15,215 nucleotides of DNA. Origin: Gammaproteobacteria bacterium UBA2955 (GTDB lineage: Bacteria; Pseudomonadota; Gammaproteobacteria; Pseudomonadales; Azotimanducaceae). The stretch spans positions 1 through 15,215 of the forward strand of contig DEBN01000181.1 in assembly GCA_002348825.1 (NCBI GenBank), read 5' to 3'. Shown here one piece after another: positions 1 to 8,099 of the stretch (positions are counted from its first letter, which is position 1; every line of letters starts with the position of its first letter). Below the pieces are notes generated by a model that worked only from the letters and a program-made list of their open reading frames with translations, was not told the DNA's origin and did no database searches. The position numbers and the translations under genes were made by a program.

Positions 1-603
1 ACGCACTGCTTGGGAAATCATAGACGTGAGCCTGATCTCATAGCCATCCTTGGTACCATCGGCGTCTATGGAGTTCACCACCAGTTCGCCTGCACCTCTC
101 ACCTCGCCTTCTAAGGCCCATGCCAGGGCATCTTTACCGGTATTGGTGCGTCCCCCGTTGATGACAATTTCGTAGCCACTCGGTAACGCTTCAGTCACGC
201 TTGTGCGTAAAACATCCATGGACAACACGACATTCTGATTGCCAATGGCCGTTGCGCACTCATTAATAAGTTGCGGGCGCTGAACTGCCGCTGAGTTGAC
301 ATTGATCTTCTCGGCGCCGGCCAAACGCAGCTGAGTCGCGTCCCAAACGCTGCGCACGCCGCCGCCAACAGACAGTGGGATAAATACTTCGCTAGCAACC
401 GCCTCGACCACATCCAACATGATATTGCGGTCGTCACTGGAGGCGGTGATGTCATAGAAGACCAACTCATCCAGCCCGTCCAAGTAATATTCACGCGCCT
501 TTGCTACCGGGTCACCGATGTCCTTGGTGTCGACAAATTTGACGCTCTTGGCCAAATTGCCGTCACGCACGTCTAAGCAGGCAATGACACGCTTACTCAG
601 CAC
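1..603 (-). CDS. hisF: Imidazole glycerol phosphate synthase cyclase subunit HisF (3' end cut by window edge)
   Basis: HisF closes the imidazole ring in histidine biosynthesis, using ammonia passed from HisH, to give imidazole glycerol phosphate and AICAR. The minus-strand frame is open from 603 to base 1 and gives 201 residues of a (beta/alpha)8 barrel. About 50 C-terminal residues lie outside the window, since HisF is usually near 255. The two catalytic aspartates fall at their usual numbers: Asp11 in CLDV and Asp130 in SMDV. Phosphate-site motifs SVGGGVRS and [11 protein letters not shown] are present. I chose the GTG at 603 ([12 protein letters not shown]) because it matches the usual family N-terminus and has GGAA (613-610) six bases upstream; an in-frame ATG at 615 would add four residues. 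It overlaps the hisH stop (597-599), so the two are translationally coupled. The wording ([23 protein letters not shown]) resembles, from memory, deltaproteobacterial HisF more than the usual gammaproteobacterial form. Confidence 0.93.
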   Translation of the reverse strand, partial: MLSKRVIACLDVRDGNLAKSVKFVDTKDIGDPVAKAREYYLDGLDELVFYDITASSDDRNIMLDVVEAVASEVFIPLSVGGGVRSVWDATQLRLAGAEKINVNSAAVQRPQLINECATAIGNQNVVLSMDVLRTSVTEALPSGYEIVINGGRTNTGKDALAWALEGEVRGAGELVVNSIDADGTKDGYEIRLTSMISQAVR

Positions 604-1214
604 AGGCCGTTCCATTTTGAAAAATTAGCCAACAGTCGCAGCCCCACTTGGGCACTCTTTTCCGGATGAAATTGGGTACCAATATAATTGTCCCTACCAA
701 TTGCGCAGGCGAAGTCACCCTCGTAGTCCGTAACGGCCAATACGGCTTCGGGATCTTGCGGCTGCGGGAAATAGCTGTGTACAAAATAAAATTCATCCCC
801 AGCCTGAATATCCGCCAACACCGGATGCTCTTGCACCACACGCACTTCATTCCAGCCCATATGCGGAATCTTTAGATCCTGCCGATCAAACGCAAAACGC
901 CGAACCGCACCTGGGATTAAACCGAGCGTAGCGGTATCGTTTTCTTCCGAATGAGTAAGCGATACCTGCATACCCAAGCAGATACCGAGCACGGGCATCC
1001 CGTGTTTAATCACCTCGAGCAAGGCCTCGTCTAGACCACGAGCGCGCAGACTCCGCATCGCACTCCCTGCGGCTCCAACGCCTGGAAAAATTGCCCTTTC
1101 GGCATGCCTCAATTGATCTGGATCGTCACAATATTCGACCTGCATACCCACGTGCTCACAGGCGCGCTTAACGCTGGCGAGATTGCCCGCTTTGTAGTCC
1201 AGAATTACTGCCAC
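597..1214 (-). CDS. hisH: Imidazole glycerol phosphate synthase glutaminase subunit HisH
   Basis: HisH is the class I glutamine amidotransferase that releases ammonia from glutamine and channels it to HisF. With the GTG at 1214 the protein is 205 residues, normal for the family. The catalytic triad is visible: Cys79 in GICLGMQ, His183 and Glu185 in TQFHPEKS. Other family motifs are [30 protein letters not shown] and YFVHSYF. The frame can be extended to a GTG at 1271, but those 19 extra residues do not look like a HisH N-terminus, which should begin just before VILDY. No strong ribosome binding site precedes 1214, so the start is the least certain part. The gene ends inside the hisF start (TGA at 597-599). 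No hisA or hisB lies upstream; the next gene is a LysR regulator 313 bases away. Confidence 0.93.
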   Translation of the reverse strand: MAVILDYKAGNLASVKRACEHVGMQVEYCDDPDQLRHAERAIFPGVGAAGSAMRSLRARGLDEALLEVIKHGMPVLGICLGMQVSLTHSEENDTATLGLIPGAVRRFAFDRQDLKIPHMGWNEVRVVQEHPVLADIQAGDEFYFVHSYFPQPQDPEAVLAVTDYEGDFACAIGRDNYIGTQFHPEKSAQVGLRLLANFSKWNGLC

Positions 1215-1527
1215 GCTCGTATCCAGTTGCTTGCTTGCTAAGGCGCAGATAGTAACGCGTCTACCGAACACGGGCCACGTGTCTCGGGCTTCATGCGCTA
1301 AAACACCTCGCAGGTCAGACCGCTCGTGCAGAGCAATAACTCCTTAGCTTGCGATTTCGCACTGGACCTTTCGGACACCCCGGACGCAGCGACAATCACC
1401 AATCCAGATTAATGCCTCGCTCGACCCTACGCCGACCGCTGCAGTCCGTGACTCGAGAATCCGAACGTTTCCACCGTTCTCTCCAGCCGAGCTTTGCGCT
1501 CGCGCAGCGAACGTCACTGCTGGCTAC
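1215..1527. other. Non-coding gap between lysR and hisH
   Basis: This 313-base gap must carry the hisH promoter if hisHF is not read through from lysR. I see no convincing -35/-10 pair and no His-rich leader peptide. The part nearest lysR (1463-1523) is rich in short inverted repeats. A good Shine-Dalgarno-like AAGGAG lies on the minus strand at 1345-1340, but the nearest start (TTG at 1336) is only three bases away and opens just 12 codons. A plus-strand frame at 1349-1531 is arginine/serine rich and matches nothing I recognise. Confidence 0.6.
1463..1523 (-). repeat. Cluster of short inverted repeats just after lysR
   Basis: Three small dyads are packed together. In plus-strand coordinates, GAACG (1463-1467) pairs with CGTTC (1475-1479); CGAGC (1488-1492) pairs with GCTCG (1498-1502); and 1504-1510 pairs with 1514-1520 over seven positions, with one G-U if transcribed leftwards. 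CCAGC (1483-1487) and GCTGG (1519-1523) could close around the last two. There is no T-run after them in the lysR direction, so this is not a standard intrinsic terminator. It starts about five bases beyond the lysR stop and may stabilise the 3' end of that transcript. Short stems like these also arise by chance. Confidence 0.35.
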
Positions 1528-2406
1528 CTAATCCACATCCATAGCCGCCGCATGCATCGACGCCTCCGCATAAAAACTACGGACTAGAACTTGCGCAAAC
1601 ATAGATTTACGGGCGACGAAGCGCACCGGGCGGGTGAGCGTCGGCCGAGTGGCGTGCTGCCGCGGCAACTTAATTAATGCCTTATCGTCGATGCCTAGCG
1701 TGTGAGCCACACCAATGGGCACCAGACCATGACCAAAATCAGACAATGCCATCTGCGCCACTGCGAAAAACGACTCTACTGAGACCACCCGAGAAAGATT
1801 TAGGCGTTGCATATTTTCTTCAATTGACCCCCATGCGCCAGAGCGCGACTCGATCGTCAACACCTGCAGCGGCTTTCCCGGTTTATATTTAATCGACTGC
1901 AAACCAGAAGGAATAATCACCATCGGCTCCTGGCGTATCACCTCGGATACCAAATCTGTATCGGCGTCCGAACTGCCGGTACAAATCCCCACCATGTATT
2001 CACCGGAGCGCAGCCGATCCAAAACCACCGGCGAGCGCTGCGCATGGAATTCAAACTCAACTTCCGGCAGCCTTGCGCGAATTTGCGCAAAAAAGTGCGG
2101 CCCCCAGCTCGCGAGTATCGCCTCGGAAACACCGAGGATGATCTTGCCTTTACGTAGGGCATTGTCTTCTAAGAACACACTCCGCAGTTCTGACAAAAGC
2201 GGCGTTACACGCTCGACCAGACGTGTTCCATGGTGGGTGAGAACCACCCGTCGACCATGCCGTTCTATAAGCTCGCGGTCGTAATAACGCTCCAGTGCAG
2301 CGATCCGCTTACTCACCGCCGATTGCGAAATGCGCATAGCAGTGCTGGCTTCCATCATCGTGCCGGTTTTAGACAGCGTCACCAATGTTTCTAAATTTTC
2401 AATCAT
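1528..2406 (-). CDS. LysR-type transcriptional regulator
   Basis: The 292-residue length is typical of LysR regulators. Residues 1-60 form the winged helix-turn-helix, with the recognition helix in RISQSAVSKRIAALER, followed by a linker helix to about residue 85. The rest is a periplasmic-binding-protein-like effector domain beginning near GKIILGVSEAILASWGPHF. The variant YYDRELIERHGRRVVLT replaces the more common lgvxLFxRxxRxxxLT. It is divergent from the TauE/SafE-family gene with 87 bases between the starts, the classic layout for a LysR protein controlling its neighbour. The gap holds a symmetric GAAT/ATTC cluster that could be its binding site. The ATG at 2406 has no obvious ribosome binding site. 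The ligand cannot be deduced from the sequence. Confidence 0.9.
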   Translation of the reverse strand: MIENLETLVTLSKTGTMMEASTAMRISQSAVSKRIAALERYYDRELIERHGRRVVLTHHGTRLVERVTPLLSELRSVFLEDNALRKGKIILGVSEAILASWGPHFFAQIRARLPEVEFEFHAQRSPVVLDRLRSGEYMVGICTGSSDADTDLVSEVIRQEPMVIIPSGLQSIKYKPGKPLQVLTIESRSGAWGSIEENMQRLNLSRVVSVESFFAVAQMALSDFGHGLVPIGVAHTLGIDDKALIKLPRQHATRPTLTRPVRFVARKSMFAQVLVRSFYAEASMHAAAMDVD

Positions 2407-2428
2407 CTGGCTGCATCAGTCGCTTTTA

Positions 2429-2451
2429 GAATGATTCATATTCCCTAGAAT
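2429..2451. promoter_or_regulatory. Candidate LysR operator in the divergent gap
   Basis: Four half-sites lie within 23 bases: GAAT (2429-2432), ATTC (2434-2437), ATTC (2440-2443) and GAAT (2448-2451). GAATGATTC is a perfect dyad around one base, and ATTCCCTAGAAT is a second dyad with a four-base centre. TAGAAT at 2446-2451 also resembles a -10 box for the rightward gene, though its -35 is weak. The position between lysR and the transporter-like gene fits autoregulation plus control of the neighbour. The function is inferred from position and symmetry only. Confidence 0.4.
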
Positions 2452-2493
2452 CTCTTTATTAGGCAACCGCTGAGCATTACTTTTGACCGCCTA

Positions 2494-3240
2494 ATGTATG
2501 TGCTAATTGTAATCGGCGCGCTCGCGACCAGTATTCTTTCAGGACTGGTAGGAATGGCCGGCGGGGTAGTTCTGATGGCCTTGCTGATTAATATCCTGCC
2601 GGTCAGCAGTGCCATGGTTTTGCACGGCATCACACAATTCACCGCGAACGGTTCGCGCACGCTGATCCTTCGACACTATCTGCTCTGGCGATTGTTACCC
2701 GGTTACCTTTTCGGCGCACTGTTAGCAGTCGCTGGCTTTAGTGCTTTGCTGTTTATTCCCGACGCCAGTGTGGTGCTTATCCTGATAGGTTTATTCCCCT
2801 GGCTCGCGCGCCTGCAACCTAGCTTCGGAGCGCTCAATATTACTCGCCCCCTATCCAGCGTGGTATGCGGTTTAAGCGTTACCTCAGCACAACTGCTGGC
2901 TGGCGCGGCAGGCCCATTATTGGATCTGTTTTACCTTAATAGCGGCTTAGACCGCCAAACGGTCGTGGCCAACAAAGCGCTCACCCAAACCATAGGCCAC
3001 CTACTCCGCATACTCTATTACGGCGTGATCATCAGTGTTGATACGACATTACCCAACTGGCTATTTTTGGCAGCCGCCATCGCCGCGGTTGCGGGCACCC
3101 GCATAGGCACCTGGTTGTTGGCACGCTGGGACGATAGGCATTTTCAGCGGGTAAGTGGACAAATCATTCTGCTGACCGGTACGCTCTGCATCCTGCAAGG
3201 CTGCTACCAGTTGATCGATTCGGCTGGGTTGATGCGCTAA
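2494..3240 (+). CDS. TauE/SafE-family integral membrane protein (putative anion exporter)
   Basis: This 248-residue, very hydrophobic protein has roughly seven membrane segments, clearest near residues 1-30, 64-90, 92-108, 115-145, 185-205 and 220-242. The first segment has the glycine-rich pattern ATSILSGLVGMAGGVVL, typical of TauE/SafE (PF01925), and the second half repeats a related pattern (SVTSAQLLAGAAGPLLDLF), matching the internal duplication of the family. Members export or import sulfite, sulfoacetate and other small organic or sulfur anions, but many are uncharacterised, so no substrate is assigned. It is divergent from the LysR gene, which probably controls it. Its stop (3238-3240) overlaps the stop of the convergent carboxylase gene, leaving no room for a terminator between them. 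Confidence 0.85.
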   Translation: MYVLIVIGALATSILSGLVGMAGGVVLMALLINILPVSSAMVLHGITQFTANGSRTLILRHYLLWRLLPGYLFGALLAVAGFSALLFIPDASVVLILIGLFPWLARLQPSFGALNITRPLSSVVCGLSVTSAQLLAGAAGPLLDLFYLNSGLDRQTVVANKALTQTIGHLLRILYYGVIISVDTTLPNWLFLAAAIAAVAGTRIGTWLLARWDDRHFQRVSGQIILLTGTLCILQGCYQLIDSAGLMR

Positions 3241-6200
3241 ACAGGTTTTACGACGAACAACAGATCGCCCACATTGACCTGCTGGCCATTGCTCATATTG
3301 ATACGCGTGACCCGATAGCGCTTTTCTGGGTCATACAAGTCTCCGTCGGCATTGAAGTCTGCAAGGCACAACGGACTAAATATCTTCATAGCCTCCAGTT
3401 GGCATAGTGTGTGGTCCAACGAAACTTCGTCACCAACGCTCACGTATTCGGGTTCCGTGGGCGATGGTGTGCTGTAAAATATAGCGGTGGCCGGTGCCAA
3501 CACTTTTAATTCATCACTCGCTTCGATGCGCAAACTGTCCAAATCAATGTCTGCATTGGTCGAGCCTGATCCACGCTCTATGCTCTCTATCAAACCGTCG
3601 ATGTCCAAGCGCTGCAAGAATTCCGGCAGATAATTGGTGTCGTAGACGCCAGCAAGAAATATTTCGTCTACTAAGATCTTCCGCAGCAATGGAATATTGG
3701 TGCAAATCCCCGTCAACTTAACGCGGCCCAAATAATCGGCCAGTTTGGCTGCAGCGGCATCACGACTTTCCGCATACACGATAATCTGCGCGACCATGCT
3801 GTCGTAGTAAGGCGAAATGAATTTTCCTGGGCCTACGGCCGCAATGATTTCAACGCCTTCTTCCTCTGGAAAGTGGCACTCTTCAATCTTCCCTGGATGA
3901 GGTCGAAACGCCAGACTGCCATCGCCTTGCTTTAATATACGTTCTGCATTGACCCGCGCTTCCATTGCATAGCCATTGGTTTGCACAGGCAAATCGGCAA
4001 TGGATTCGCCCGCAGCAATACGAAACTGCTGAGCAACAATATCCACGCCGCTTACCCATTCGGTAACCGGATGCTCGACCTGCAAGCGGGTGTTCATCTC
4101 CATAAAATAGACGGCATCTGCCGCCAAGTCATAAATGAACTCGACAGTACCGGCGCCGACATAATCCACTTCGTTAGCGATGTCCGCAGTAGACCGAATC
4201 ACTTCCTGCAGTAAATGCTCAGGCAGGGTGGTCGAAGCAGATTCTTCTATGACTTTTTGCTTGTCGCGCTGCACACTGCAGTCGCGAATGCCCAACACGT
4301 GGGTATGCCCGTGAGTATCACGCAACAGTTGCGCCTCAATATGTCGCAGAGAGGTGACATACTTTTCCAGATATACATCGCCGTTGCCAAAAGCACTGCG
4401 CGCCTCAATACCCACACGATGGAAAAGCTGCTGGAACTCGCTAGCACTCTCCACTACCTGAATACCCTTACCGCCGCCACCGTGCACCGCTTTGATCAGT
4501 ATCGGATAACCGATTTCCGCCGCGACTTCCGCGGCGCGATCCACATCGGTCATAATGCCATGACTGCCGGGAACCACCGGAACCTTTAAGCGTAACGCAG
4601 TGTTTATTGCGTTCGACTTATTGCCCATCGTCTCCATACTGGCAACTGGCGGCCCGACAAAGTTAATCCCATGCGAACGCACTAATTCGGCAAAGGCCGA
4701 ATTTTCAGACAAAAAGCCAATGCCAGGATGAAGACTGTCGGCGCCCTGATTCTCAGCAACATTGAGCACACTTTGCGCATTCAGATAGCTTTCATCCGGC
4801 GTATTGCCACCGATGCATACCAGCGTGTCGTTGTCGCTCAATTGATCAACCGCCGCGGAGTCCATGTCTGGGTCGCTTTGCACCAAGACAACCTGAATAT
4901 TTTGTTGCTGCGCAATGCGAATCAACTTCGCCGCGGTACAACCCCGGGCGTGAATCAAAACCTTGCGCACAGGTCGCACCAACTCTTGCTCGGTATAGAC
5001 CGGTCGATGCGCCACAACCACAGGCCGCTGATTCACCAATCGACCTTGAAGAACGCGGGTCATTACTTCTTCGACGCTTTCATCCGCCACTGGAATTGAC
5101 GCATCGACACGGCGCAGGGACTCATCAATCGTCGCATAAAACGGATGCTTTACGAGACCCTGCATCGCGCCTGCGTTGGCCGAAAGATAATTCGATAAAA
5201 TGGAGTGCAACGGTAAATTGGAGGGCACAACAATCTGCCCAGCAAACGGCATACTGGTTCCGGATAAGTAATAAGTCTGCACCAACGGGTGGGTGACGAA
5301 GCTGGCCTGCGCCCCGCCGGTACAATCGCCGTAACCAAAAACAATCATAGGCAGATCATGATCGCGCACAAAACGAGTGATGCGGTCGTTCACAGCCGCC
5401 ATGGAAAATAGCGCGCCTGCGCCTTCTTTGGTCTGCATTCCCCCGGTTGAGATAAAACAAACCACTGGCAAATGTTGCTCTGCACACTCGAGCAACAGTC
5501 GGATCACCTTTTCCGCGCTGGCCATGTCAAAAGCGCCGGCCTGAAACTGTACATTTGACAGCACCACACCGACCCTGGTTTGTGACAGCGATTTCACTTT
5601 AGCAAAGCCCGTGACCACACCACACGGCGGCAAACCCTTATTCAACGCGCTTTCAATCGATACTCGAAACCCCGGAAACGAGCACGGATCGGAACTCAAC
5701 AGATCATCGAAACGCGGCTCCCAATCCTCAAAGAATTGCTCAATGATATCGTTGTAAGTAAACGGATTATCATTGCGGATCACCCGCAGCACGTCCTGCA
5801 TTTGCAGATCGTTGTAAGCCATATCCAGGCGGTTCCAGAAGTCCTTACGTCGACCGATGTTGCGCGGCGCAATTTTTCCCTGATAGGCCTTACCGTCGCG
5901 TTCTGAACTGATCAAAGAATGGGTCAAAACACTGAACACATGGGTTACCACAACAAACAGCGCGTCCGCGAGATGCGCGAAACTGAGTTTTTTCCATTCC
6001 TCTACGGCCCGAAAAAACTCCACACCCTTAGGCATTTTCATGATCCGCTGATGCCAATCAAACAGGCGCTGTCGCGCGGCTTCAGGGTTTTCGCTCAGGG
6101 TCTCCTGATCTAAGGTCTGGTCTAACAAACGCGTCAAAGACGCTTGTGACAAAGCCTGGCTCGCCTGCGCTTCCGCGGCTATGGAATCCAGATTGTCGAT

Positions 6201-8051
6201 AACCGAATCGTAGACCGAATCAAATAGCAGTAAGTTCTGACACTCCAGAATGAAATCCGCGCGCAGCTCCTCATTCAGGAGTACGTCTAGTATCGATAAT
6301 TCAGCCAGTACCACAGGTTTCACACCGATAACCTGTGGTGGAATAAGATCTGGCAGGCACTCGCTCAGAAAACGCCGTTGCGCTGCCATGGATTCACCAC
6401 CGGCGCGCTCTGCGAGCGCACCACTGGAAATCAACATGTTCAGCTCTGCCACCAACTGCTTAGCCACGAAGCCAGAGACCGCGTCTTCTACCGGGCCTGC
6501 ATCCAGCAACTTGCGACCTTCGTGCGAGAACTGCTCGTAGAGCACCTCTTTGAGATCTGTGTTAGCAATGATCGCGTTCAACAGCGCCGTCGCATCAGGA
6601 ATATCGTTGAGCTGCAGGATTTGCCGGGTCGACACATCATCCTGAAGGTATTGCTGCAGTGCTTCTAAATTACCGCGAGCCTCCTTCTTCCAGCGGTTGT
6701 ACAAAAACACACCCACCGTTGAGAGCAGATTTGCTCTGGCATTTTCGTAATTTTGCTTAGGTTCGCCGAAAATCATTTGCGCGATACGACCGCGCTCATC
6801 ATTCATCGCTTGACGCTTGTCTTGATAGCCGCGCCAAGCCTTCGATAACGCGTCGTCGTAGACGACTCGGTCAGGGTCCTGCAGCCAATGCAAAAACGTC
6901 TGACGGCGCTCGCGGTCCGCACGAGTGTGCAGTTCTCCCTTTGGCACTTCTTGCTCGGCGAGACGGCCATACTGCTGAGTGCTCGTAGCCTTAATACGCT
7001 TGCGCACCTGCAGGTACCGCAGATACCGGAACGCTACCCCAAACACATTCAAATATTCTGTCGGGTTACGTGTCAGCGCCAAGGACGCCGAGCTCTGCAT
7101 AGCCTGCAACTGCTCAGAGGGTTTGAGATAACGCATTAAACTCTGGCGGTAGTGGTCCATGATATAGGGATTTTCCGCCACAAACTCTTTGGTCCTCGAT
7201 TCAACATTAGTAATGCTGTGAATCAGCGCCAAACGCAGATTTTCTAATCGATCCAGGCTGTCGGTAGGGCTGTAATCGACAATGGCATCTATATTGCCTT
7301 GGGCGTACAACTCGTAGGGCGAAACCCCCACATACTTAGCGCACTCCTGCCAGGAAAGATTCAAACGGCGCGCGATGTTGGCTAGGCCTGCCGGCTGAAT
7401 AGTGCTGAATACGCCATCTCGGAGCGATAAAATGACGTTACTCGCAGCCAACGGAATCGCCCCGCCAGAATATCCTATGCCGTACACGAGCCCGACATTG
7501 GGCACATCAACGTTGCTCATTTCAGCAATCAACCGCGAGATACTGTGAGCTTGATTGTTTATGTTAGCGTCTTCCCGGGGGTCGGCACCCGGTGTATCCA
7601 TGAAGCTAACAATGGGCAAGGCGCGCGATGAACAGCGGTCAATGAAATCCGCCGCTCGCAGGTGATGCTCGGGCATCCAACTGCCCAGCTCCACCGTGCG
7701 ATCCTGAGCGATGAACCCTATTTGGCGCTCAACTCCGCCGCCAAAATTCATAAGCACTAGGGCTTGGTAGTAAGGACCCGAAGAGAGCTCTTCAAGTACC
7801 CGCCCCAATTGACGGATTATCACCGGCGCCGCGGTCCGGCCTTGATCCTCCGCCGGCGTCACCACGGCTTCTATATACGCATCGATGTTCAGTTCCCGGA
7901 GTTCTTCCTGCCGCAGATTTATATCGCTCTGAGACAGCAATCCTGGAACCGGCCCATCCTCTTGCGCAACCTGCGGAAAAAGTGAGAAATCCTTAGCGAG
8001 GCTCTCAGCAATAAAAAATAGCCGATCCCCTTCGATGAGCTGCTTGACCAC
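3237..8051 (-). CDS. Single-chain biotin-dependent acyl-CoA carboxylase (CTalpha, linker, CTbeta, BC, BCCP)
   Basis: This 1604-residue protein carries every activity of a biotin carboxylase system. Residues 90-262 resemble AccA (SFMDTPGADP, YGIGYSGGAIPLA, FSTIQPAG). Residues 265-800 are a helix-rich linker I do not recognise. Residues 808-1005 resemble AccD (ISTGGMQTKEGAGALF, YGDCTGGAQASF, MPFAGQIVV) but lack the four-cysteine zinc ribbon. Residues 1026-1480 are biotin carboxylase: SLHPGIGFLSEN, ATP-grasp KAVHGGGGKGI, RDCSVQRDKQKVIEE, EMNTRLQVEHPVTE and FRPHPGKI. Residues 1515-1604 are the carrier, with biotinyl Lys1556 in EAMK and an AccB-like thumb (FYSTPSPTEPEYV). Together these suggest ATP-dependent carboxylation of acetyl-CoA to malonyl-CoA in the cytoplasm; propionyl-CoA is possible. 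Eukaryotic ACC runs BC-BCCP-CT, so this order is reversed, and the alpha-like half precedes the beta-like half. The GTG at 8051 is the first start after an in-frame TAG; no clear ribosome binding site precedes it. Confidence 0.88.
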   Translation of the reverse strand: MVKQLIEGDRLFFIAESLAKDFSLFPQVAQEDGPVPGLLSQSDINLRQEELRELNIDAYIEAVVTPAEDQGRTAAPVIIRQLGRVLEELSSGPYYQALVLMNFGGGVERQIGFIAQDRTVELGSWMPEHHLRAADFIDRCSSRALPIVSFMDTPGADPREDANINNQAHSISRLIAEMSNVDVPNVGLVYGIGYSGGAIPLAASNVILSLRDGVFSTIQPAGLANIARRLNLSWQECAKYVGVSPYELYAQGNIDAIVDYSPTDSLDRLENLRLALIHSITNVESRTKEFVAENPYIMDHYRQSLMRYLKPSEQLQAMQSSASLALTRNPTEYLNVFGVAFRYLRYLQVRKRIKATSTQQYGRLAEQEVPKGELHTRADRERRQTFLHWLQDPDRVVYDDALSKAWRGYQDKRQAMNDERGRIAQMIFGEPKQNYENARANLLSTVGVFLYNRWKKEARGNLEALQQYLQDDVSTRQILQLNDIPDATALLNAIIANTDLKEVLYEQFSHEGRKLLDAGPVEDAVSGFVAKQLVAELNMLISSGALAERAGGESMAAQRRFLSECLPDLIPPQVIGVKPVVLAELSILDVLLNEELRADFILECQNLLLFDSVYDSVIDNLDSIAAEAQASQALSQASLTRLLDQTLDQETLSENPEAARQRLFDWHQRIMKMPKGVEFFRAVEEWKKLSFAHLADALFVVVTHVFSVLTHSLISSERDGKAYQGKIAPRNIGRRKDFWNRLDMAYNDLQMQDVLRVIRNDNPFTYNDIIEQFFEDWEPRFDDLLSSDPCSFPGFRVSIESALNKGLPPCGVVTGFAKVKSLSQTRVGVVLSNVQFQAGAFDMASAEKVIRLLLECAEQHLPVVCFISTGGMQTKEGAGALFSMAAVNDRITRFVRDHDLPMIVFGYGDCTGGAQASFVTHPLVQTYYLSGTSMPFAGQIVVPSNLPLHSILSNYLSANAGAMQGLVKHPFYATIDESLRRVDASIPVADESVEEVMTRVLQGRLVNQRPVVVAHRPVYTEQELVRPVRKVLIHARGCTAAKLIRIAQQQNIQVVLVQSDPDMDSAAVDQLSDNDTLVCIGGNTPDESYLNAQSVLNVAENQGADSLHPGIGFLSENSAFAELVRSHGINFVGPPVASMETMGNKSNAINTALRLKVPVVPGSHGIMTDVDRAAEVAAEIGYPILIKAVHGGGGKGIQVVESASEFQQLFHRVGIEARSAFGNGDVYLEKYVTSLRHIEAQLLRDTHGHTHVLGIRDCSVQRDKQKVIEESASTTLPEHLLQEVIRSTADIANEVDYVGAGTVEFIYDLAADAVYFMEMNTRLQVEHPVTEWVSGVDIVAQQFRIAAGESIADLPVQTNGYAMEARVNAERILKQGDGSLAFRPHPGKIEECHFPEEEGVEIIAAVGPGKFISPYYDSMVAQIIVYAESRDAAAAKLADYLGRVKLTGICTNIPLLRKILVDEIFLAGVYDTNYLPEFLQRLDIDGLIESIERGSGSTNADIDLDSLRIEASDELKVLAPATAIFYSTPSPTEPEYVSVGDEVSLDHTLCQLEAMKIFSPLCLADFNADGDLYDPEKRYRVTRINMSNGQQVNVGDLLFVVKPV

Positions 8052-8074
8052 GTGTTTTTGACTGTGTGTAGAAT
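8044..8074 (+). promoter_or_regulatory. Candidate promoter for moaB
   Basis: TTGACC at 8044-8049 resembles a -35 box (5 of 6) and TAGAAT at 8069-8074 a -10 box (5 of 6). The 19-base spacer is longer than the ideal 17. Transcription would begin near 8081, about 20 bases before the TTG start and inside a 12-base motif (8083-8094) that recurs before the thiolase. The -35 box overlaps the first codons of the divergent carboxylase gene. Confidence 0.4.
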
Positions 8075-8082
8075 GGCGCTAC

Positions 8083-8094
8083 TTTAGCCATTTG
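8083..8094. repeat. 12-base repeated box, copy 1 (carboxylase/moaB gap)
   Basis: TTTAGCCATTTG lies between the divergent starts of the carboxylase and moaB, and the identical 12 bases recur at 8657-8668 before the thiolase. Such a repeat is unremarkable in 15 kb as a whole, but both copies fall in the two short non-coding gaps around moaB. It may be a shared operator; there is no direct proof. Confidence 0.35.
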
Positions 8095-8099
8095 CCTAG

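Noticed and set aside
195..494. 99-residue minus-strand frame inside hisF
   Set aside because: It is an out-of-frame reading of hisF; the hisF frame itself gives an excellent family match across the same bases.
1238..1294. 18-codon ATG frame just upstream of hisH
   Set aside because: It has no ribosome binding site, no repeated regulatory codons and no homology clue.
1298..1336. Possible hisH leader peptide after AAGGAG (1345-1340)
   Set aside because: The TTG is only three bases from the Shine-Dalgarno, the frame has 12 codons, and it contains no histidine run as a his attenuator would.
1349..1531. 60-residue plus-strand frame in the lysR-hisH gap
   Set aside because: Its composition is low-complexity Arg/Ser/Leu, it has no ribosome binding site and it overlaps the end of lysR.
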